Source: CAIXSC01 sp046349915 (lineage in GTDB: Bacteria > Planctomycetota > Planctomycetia > Pirellulales > Pirellulaceae). From it: a stretch of DNA of 64,000 nucleotides. The position numbers and the translations under genes are program-made. The stretch is taken from contig JAXMBL010000004.1 of NCBI GenBank assembly GCA_046349915.1, forward strand, positions 248,001 through 312,000, written 5' to 3'. The notes beneath the pieces were generated by a model. It was given only the letters and a program-made list of their open reading frames with translations. It was not told where the DNA came from and did no database searches. Shown here piece by piece: positions 58,901 to 64,000 of this stretch; within the stretch, counting starts at the first letter, position 1, and each line of letters starts with the position of its first letter.

Positions 58901-61033
58901 ATGACGGTGTCGAAGGGCAAAAGACAACGCGATCGGTGGCGAGCAGTCGGGACGCTGGGGGTCCTCGCACTATGGCTCGTCGGCTGTACGTTGCGCAACC
59001 CGGCGGCCGTTTTTCAGGACTCGTTAACTCACTATCAAGAAATGGCGTCTCGGGTAGAGTACCCCGACGTGCGGTCGACGGTAGTCGATACGGAAGTGGT
59101 TTCCACGCCGCCGTTGTCGATTGACCGCACCAATCACGAACCTTGGCCCTTGACCCCCGATCAAGCCGTTCAAGTCGCTCTGGCTAATTCGACGATTCTG
59201 CGCGATTTGGGCGGCCAAGTGCTTCAATCCCCGATGTTGGTCAAGTCGATTCTGGGGCCGGGGATCCAGACGAGTGATCCGCGGTTCGGGGTGGAGGCGG
59301 CGCTGGCGGCCTTCGACGCCCAGTTGATCGCGGGTTTGACGGCTGAGAAGAACGACTACATCAGCAACAACCGATTCTTGGCTGGCGGTGGAAACCTTTT
59401 GCAGCAAGACCTTGATTCGCTCAAGTTGCAGTTATCCAAGCGATCGGCGAGTGGCACTGAGTATTTTCTCCGACACAACATCAATTACGACTTCAACAAC
59501 GCGCCAGGCAATTACGACCCGAATCTGCCGTGGACCGTGTTTTTGGAAGGCGAGTTCAGGCATCCGCTGCTACAAGGCGGGGGTGTCGACTTCAATCGAA
59601 TCGCGGGGCCATCGGCGACGCCCGGGCTCTACAACGGAGTGGTCATCGCTCGCTTGAACGTGGACATGAGCGTCGCGGAGTTTGAGCTGGGGTTGCGCGA
59701 CCTGGTGAACAACGTTGAGAACGCTTACTGGGATCTCTATTTTGCGTATCGGGATTTGGAAGCAAAGGTCGAGGTGCGCGATAAGTCCTTGGAGATCTGG
59801 AAGCTGATCGACGCGCGACGCCGCGAGAATGCCTTGAAGATACCTGACAAGGAACCACAGGCTCGCGAGCAATATCTGCGGGCCGAGGAAGAAGTGCAGA
59901 TCGCACTGACAGGACGGTTGCTCGGCGGCACTCGTTCGTCGGGCGACATGGGGCCGGGGACGTTCCGCGGAGTGACGGGAGTGCAGGTGGCGGAGCGGCG
60001 ATTGCGCCTGATCATGGGTCTCCCCATCAATGACGGCCGCATGATCGTGCCCGCGACTTCGCCGAGTCCGGCAGCGGTGGAATTTGATTGGCGCGAGTTA
60101 GCGGCGGAAGCGTTGTCTCGGCGAGCGGAACTGCGACGTCAGCGACTCCAGGTGAAGCGACGCGAGTTGGAGTTGACTGCGAGTCGGAATTTCCTGCTGC
60201 CCAAGTTTGACCTGATCGGTCGTTACCGTTGGCGGGGCACGGGGCATGACCTGCTCGATCCCAACCCGCAGCCGCCTGATCCGCTTTCCGGCGCCTATAT
60301 CGACAACGCTTATCAGAATTTGACGAGTGGTGACTTTCAGGAATGGCGACTGGGCGGTGAATTGCAGCTGCCCATTGGGTTCCGCCAAGGACATGCCGCG
60401 GTCGCCAATGCGCAACTCCTGTTGGCTCGCGAAAGAGCCCTCTTGGTGGAACAAGAACGGCTGGTCGTCCATGACCTGAGCAACGCGTATGCGGATTTAC
60501 GTCGAGCTCACGACAATTGTCGGTTGGTGTTCAATCGTCGAGTTGCCGCTCGGAAACGCTTGGAGCAAATCGAGGCGAATTTCCCGCGGCGTGGTGACGA
60601 TGGGGGGGCCAAAGTCGAGCAGAATTTAAGCGATGCGCTGGAGGCTCTGCGTCGAGTCGCGGAGGCGGAGAGTGCTTATCAGGGGGCGCTGGTCGAGTAT
60701 GCTCTGGCGCTCAAGAACGTTAACTACGAGAAGGGCAGTCTACTCGAATACAACAACGTGTATTTGGCCGAGGAGCTTTGGCAGGGGAGTCCCGCGGTTC
60801 GGCCCTTGAATCCCGCGGATGAATCGAGACTCGATTACTCGTTGCCGCAGCGTGCTCGTTTAGGGCCAGGGCCAGGCGATGCGCCGGCGGCCGGGACGAT
60901 GTCTGGGCAAGGGATGTCGCCAGGGGCGGGCGATGTTCCGCGTGCGGGCGAAGCGCCGAGAACTGGCGAGGTGCTCGGACCGCCGGTTGTGCCGCCGGAT
61001 GCGGGGGAAGCGGCGTACAATGGGTCGGGCTAA
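58901..61033 (+). CDS. TolC-family outer membrane efflux lipoprotein
   Basis: About 710 residues from the ATG at 58901, chosen because it gives a normal lipoprotein signal (LGVLALWLVGC); 58835 adds 22 basic residues. Two OEP repeats of long coiled-coil helices are visible (VDMSVAEFELGLRDLVNNVE / NAYWDLYFAYRDLEAKVEVR, and AEALSRRAELRRQRLQVKRR / ELELTASRNFLLPKFDLIG). The C-terminal 60 residues are Gly/Pro/Ala-rich and probably disordered. No membrane-fusion or pump gene is adjacent in the window, so the partner is unknown. Confidence 0.88.
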   Translation: MTVSKGKRQRDRWRAVGTLGVLALWLVGCTLRNPAAVFQDSLTHYQEMASRVEYPDVRSTVVDTEVVSTPPLSIDRTNHEPWPLTPDQAVQVALANSTILRDLGGQVLQSPMLVKSILGPGIQTSDPRFGVEAALAAFDAQLIAGLTAEKNDYISNNRFLAGGGNLLQQDLDSLKLQLSKRSASGTEYFLRHNINYDFNNAPGNYDPNLPWTVFLEGEFRHPLLQGGGVDFNRIAGPSATPGLYNGVVIARLNVDMSVAEFELGLRDLVNNVENAYWDLYFAYRDLEAKVEVRDKSLEIWKLIDARRRENALKIPDKEPQAREQYLRAEEEVQIALTGRLLGGTRSSGDMGPGTFRGVTGVQVAERRLRLIMGLPINDGRMIVPATSPSPAAVEFDWRELAAEALSRRAELRRQRLQVKRRELELTASRNFLLPKFDLIGRYRWRGTGHDLLDPNPQPPDPLSGAYIDNAYQNLTSGDFQEWRLGGELQLPIGFRQGHAAVANAQLLLARERALLVEQERLVVHDLSNAYADLRRAHDNCRLVFNRRVAARKRLEQIEANFPRRGDDGGAKVEQNLSDALEALRRVAEAESAYQGALVEYALALKNVNYEKGSLLEYNNVYLAEELWQGSPAVRPLNPADESRLDYSLPQRARLGPGPGDAPAAGTMSGQGMSPGAGDVPRAGEAPRTGEVLGPPVVPPDAGEAAYNGSG

Positions 61034-61072
61034 TCGGCGCCCGTAGGATTCTCTCCATAGGTTTGGCTGAAT

Positions 61073-62488
61073 ATGTCCGAGTTTGATCCGTATCATCGCT
61101 GGCTGGGAATCGCACCTGGAGTTCGCCCGCCCAACCATTATGCCCTGCTGGGCATCCCCGAGTTCGAAGAAGATCTCGAAGTGATTGCCTCGGCCGCCGA
61201 CCGTCAGATGTCTCACGTGCGGTCATTCCAATCCGGTGTTCACGCCGTCCACTCGCAGCAGCTGCTGAATGAACTAGCTGCGGCACGCGTCTGTTTACTT
61301 CAGCCGGAGCGTAAGCAGCAGTACGACGAGCGATTGCGGCAGGATCGCTCGCGAGGCACGGGAGTAAAGACGACCGATTCAACTCCACCGCGTTCACGAG
61401 CTTCGGCGACGAGTGGTCAGGCAATCGATGGGGCTGGTGGATCTCGCGATCAACTGACGAACCAAGATTCGCAGCCCGCGTTTCCGACATTCCAGCCTTC
61501 ACGTCCTGGCAGCTCGATCGCTTCCACGAGATCTCGGCCATCGTTGTTGGGATGGGTGCTGGGTGGGGTTGGGCTCGCCGCGGTCGCGATCAGCATCATC
61601 ATTTGGCAAGTCGCGGCGGCGGTAGCACCGAAGGGCGCCTTGGTTATTCGAGTTGCGGCCACGGACCTCAAGCGAGTTACGGTGGATGTGGGAGGGAATT
61701 CCCAGTCCCTCGACGCTCAAGGAGAAGTCGCGGTCGACTTGCCCGCTGGCCACTATCAAGTGCGAGTTCAAGCACCCGCTCATGAACCATTCCTCGCAAA
61801 GCTCGAAGTAACGGCCAGCAAGTCGCAAGTCGTGCGAGCGGTACTGCGACCGATTGCTCGGGTGACGATTACTTGCCCTGGAGATCGTGCACAAGATCTA
61901 GTGCTGACGTTTGATGGAGAGACTCATTCCATACCACCCAGTGGTTCACTCGTTCTGGCTTGCGACGTGGGCGAACACTTGGTGAAGGCGAGTCAGGGGG
62001 AATGGAGTTTTGAACGATCCGTAGTCGTCACGGCTAACCAAAATCGGCTGGTCGCGATACCTGGTCGGGGTGAGCAACGACTGCATGGGACTTGGATTGG
62101 CAAGGTGGAAATCGACTCCGATGCGATGAATGCCAAGCTACGCGAGTTCGAAGCGAACCCGTTGCAGAAGCTGTTGTTTCAGGGCATCTCCGCAAGTTTG
62201 GCTTCGGGGAAGCTGGAACTAGGATTTCTGGAACACGGAGAATTCTCGGTTGATCTTCAGATGGGGCCCCTATCCACGAAAGCAACGGGAAACTGGCGAG
62301 TGGTAGAGTCGTCGCCGACGGGGGTGACCGTGGAACTTCAGCCGAAAACCGGACCGAGCGACACTCGCCGTCTCCTGTTTATCGACGACGATACCTTTAC
62401 CACGGATTTGCCAGGCGAGGCGCGTTCGCTGGGCCGTTTTCGCTGCGAGCGATTACGTTCAGCGGCCGCGACGCCTGACTCCGAGTAG
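61073..62488 (+). CDS. J-like/PEGA-like membrane protein of unknown role
   Basis: 471 residues. The N-terminus (FDPYHRWLGIAPGVRPPNHY ALLGIPEFEEDLEVI, then a helix ending ERKQQYDERLRQ) resembles a planctomycete J-like domain but has no HPD motif. After a Ser/Pro linker, one membrane helix (about 162-182, GWVLGGVGLAAVAISIIIW) is followed by PEGA-like beta repeats (VTVDVGGNSQSLDAQGEVAV, GHYQVRVQAPAHEPF). A C-terminal domain (GTWIGKVEIDSD...TGNWRVVESSPTGVTVEL) resembles small beta-barrel domains of planctomycete exported proteins. It begins 39 bases after the TolC-like gene. Confidence 0.7.
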   Translation: MSEFDPYHRWLGIAPGVRPPNHYALLGIPEFEEDLEVIASAADRQMSHVRSFQSGVHAVHSQQLLNELAAARVCLLQPERKQQYDERLRQDRSRGTGVKTTDSTPPRSRASATSGQAIDGAGGSRDQLTNQDSQPAFPTFQPSRPGSSIASTRSRPSLLGWVLGGVGLAAVAISIIIWQVAAAVAPKGALVIRVAATDLKRVTVDVGGNSQSLDAQGEVAVDLPAGHYQVRVQAPAHEPFLAKLEVTASKSQVVRAVLRPIARVTITCPGDRAQDLVLTFDGETHSIPPSGSLVLACDVGEHLVKASQGEWSFERSVVVTANQNRLVAIPGRGEQRLHGTWIGKVEIDSDAMNAKLREFEANPLQKLLFQGISASLASGKLELGFLEHGEFSVDLQMGPLSTKATGNWRVVESSPTGVTVELQPKTGPSDTRRLLFIDDDTFTTDLPGEARSLGRFRCERLRSAAATPDSE

Positions 62489-62560
62489 TTACAGGGGTGG
62501 GGCGCAGCGACCTGCCGATCAATGGCTCCGATTCGATGGCTCTGATTTCTTGTCTTTTCT

Positions 62561-63973
62561 GACTTGCCTTTGGACAGGACAGTGCGAAGAATGACCGCGG
62601 CCTAGCAGGAGGCTGAAGCGAGCCAACGCTTCGTTAGCGTTTCGTTAGTGAACGACAATTCGTGGGGACTCCCAAACCTTTTTCGCAAAAGGAGGACCCA
62701 CGGTATGGCGTCAGCGATCCGTAAGTCTTTGGTCGATCCGACCGAAGTTGGCATCTATCATTGCGCGAGCCATTGTGTGCGTCGCGGCAATGTCCAGGGT
62801 CGGGACACGGTCAGTGGACTCGACCGTACGCATCGTTCGCACTGGATTCAGAATCGGCTGGCGTCTCTCGCCAGCGTGTTTGCCGTGGAAGTGCTCGACT
62901 ACGGCTTGATCGACAACTCGCTGCATACCCTGTTGCGAATTCGGCCCGATGTCACGATTGGCTGGTCGGACGAAGAGGTGGTGCGGCGTTGGATTCAGTT
63001 GAATCGCCGTCGTCTGCAATTGAAGCAGGAGCGTCTCTCCCGTAAACGACTCGACAAGCTGCTGGCGGATGGGGAGCGAGTGGCCGAGTTTCGGAAGCGG
63101 CTGAGCGACCTGAGTTGGTTCATGATCATGTTGAAGGAACCGATTGCTCGGGAGGCGAATCGGGAGGATGGCGTCTCGGGGCATTTTTTCGGCGAGCGTT
63201 ATTGGTGTCGACGTTGCTGGACGATCGAGGAGGCGATGCAAGCGATGCTGTTTAGCCATACGAGTCCGGTGCGAGCGGGATTGGCGACGACGCCGGAGAC
63301 GGCCGAGTTTTCTTCGTATCGGGATCGGTTGGAGGATCAGCGGGCCTGCGATAGGGGTGAAGAGTTCGGAGCAGGCTCATGCGGAGATCCAAGCGAAGGG
63401 AGGGACAAATGGGGACACAGTGAGTTTTTCATGGAAGTAGAAGGATCAGGCCGACGAGTGGAGCAGGAGGAACTGCCTGCCGCGAGTGACGATCGTGGGA
63501 AAGCTCAACGGCGAGCGGCCTTTTTGGCGCCGCTGCGGCTCGAAGGGGTGGGGCTGACCGGGTCGGGTTTGGATGAAGCGGCCGCGGGTCGACGATTGAC
63601 CAACGACGGCTATCTCGACATCACTCTGAACCAGTACCGGGAGGTGATCGCCGCATGTCGGCAGTCTGCTGATTCTGGTTCAGGGGGCTCGGAAGGGACA
63701 GAGCGAGTCACCGCCGAGCGAGGAGGCGATAGGGATTGCTTGCCAGGAGGCGAGGAGCTTGATCATGGGGAGAGCGCCGGCGAATGTGGGCCGCTGAGTG
63801 ACGACTCAGGGCGGTGGCGTGCTTCGATTCCGGCCGAGTTGCCGGTGGAGTTGGAGCGGATGGGGTTTGATCGAGTGCGTTGGGCCGAGTCGTATCGACG
63901 TAATGCTCGTCGGTTTGACCGGCTGACTCGCAAGTCGGACTCGCTGCGCCGAGACTTCCATCAGCGGTTGTAG
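62561..63973 (+). mobile_element. RAYT-like element, copy 2
   Basis: Second copy of the element at 45866-47270. The 5' leader is near-identical apart from an internal duplication-like insertion (CGTTAGCGTTTCGTTAGTG). The hairpin GAAGCG-AGCCAA-CGCTTC (62615-62632) is retained. Similarity stops at the stop codon; sequence after it is unrelated to copy 1. Confidence 0.75.
62705..63973 (+). CDS. IS200/RAYT-like transposase-family protein, copy 2
   Basis: 422 residues from the ATG matching copy 1 (AAAAGGAGG upstream); the longer frame from 62648 lies in the leader. The first 230 residues are almost identical to copy 1, including NSLH in place of NHLH and Phe before the SPVRAGL motif. The linkers around residues 240-260 and 325-365 differ freely, while RRAAFLAPLRLEGVG, RRLTNDGYLDITLNQYR and the C-terminal IPAELPVELERMGFDRVRWA are conserved. 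The frame is intact, which suggests that both copies are expressed or recently spread. Confidence 0.75.
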   Translation: MASAIRKSLVDPTEVGIYHCASHCVRRGNVQGRDTVSGLDRTHRSHWIQNRLASLASVFAVEVLDYGLIDNSLHTLLRIRPDVTIGWSDEEVVRRWIQLNRRRLQLKQERLSRKRLDKLLADGERVAEFRKRLSDLSWFMIMLKEPIAREANREDGVSGHFFGERYWCRRCWTIEEAMQAMLFSHTSPVRAGLATTPETAEFSSYRDRLEDQRACDRGEEFGAGSCGDPSEGRDKWGHSEFFMEVEGSGRRVEQEELPAASDDRGKAQRRAAFLAPLRLEGVGLTGSGLDEAAAGRRLTNDGYLDITLNQYREVIAACRQSADSGSGGSEGTERVTAERGGDRDCLPGGEELDHGESAGECGPLSDDSGRWRASIPAELPVELERMGFDRVRWAESYRRNARRFDRLTRKSDSLRRDFHQRL

Positions 63974-64000
63974 GCCATGAGTGGCCGCAGCTCTTGCCCG

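Noticed and set aside
45866..63973. Composite transposon formed by the two RAYT-like copies
   Set aside because: The interval holds core genes in their usual order (rpmB-gatCAB), and the elements lack terminal inverted repeats or target duplications.

Overview
The window is a high-GC bacterial chromosome segment that looks planctomycetal, probably Pirellulales. The evidence is gene content: paired DUF1592/DUF1552 and DUF1549-DUF1553/DUF1501 secreted proteins with planctomycete-type cytochrome c motifs, a DUF1559 pseudopilin, a type I sulfatase, many large Ser/Thr kinases with sensory domains beside ECF sigma factors, and a planctomycete-type IS200/RAYT-like protein. The rank below phylum is inference. 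No tRNA, rRNA or CRISPR array was recognised.

Layout. 1-3.5 kb: tail of an unknown gene, then a RegB/RegA (PrrBA/ActSR)-type redox two-component pair translationally coupled to a PQQ-propeller protein. 3.8-7.1 kb: one 1107-residue polypeptide joining E1 alpha, E1 beta, a lipoyl domain and a FabH-like ketoacyl synthase III. 7.4-18.5 kb: a plus-strand block of secreted proteins (two cytochrome c/Tat-protein pairs, a pseudopilin, a small lipoprotein and a sulfatase). 18.7-34 kb: a signalling island with two parallel sets, each made of an ECF sigma factor, a very large membrane Ser/Thr kinase and a tail-anchored pseudokinase. 34.2-40.3 kb: a CehA/McbA-type PHP hydrolase, a small membrane protein, an OafA-like acyltransferase, a secreted isoaspartyl peptidase and an FkbM methyltransferase. 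40.3-45.8 kb: rseP and dxr (minus strand), divergent from ftsH. 45.9-48.1 kb: first copy of a duplicated RAYT-like element and a gene-free region holding a MITE-like inverted-repeat element. 48.1-53.7 kb: minus-strand operon rpmB-gatC-gatA-gatB-(lone SAM-hydrolase C-domain)-bioA. 54-62.5 kb: a TlpA-like protein without CxxC, a histidinol/inositol phosphatase with a sugar dehydrogenase, an FKBP isomerase with a clear terminator, a TolC lipoprotein and a J-like/PEGA membrane protein. 62.6-64 kb: second copy of the RAYT-like element.

The most unusual items are the E1-lipoyl-KASIII fusion, which has no E2 acyltransferase domain and could pass a branched or alpha-keto-acid-derived acyl group straight from lipoate to a condensing enzyme, and the twin sigma/kinase/pseudokinase sets. 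Secondary items are the duplicated RAYT-like genes lacking the expected HUH and Tyr residues, the inverted-repeat element that supplies the bioA stop codon, and the standalone SAM-hydrolase C-domain inside the bioA operon. Start codons were re-chosen where a Shine-Dalgarno sequence, a signal peptide or family alignment argued against the longest reading frame.
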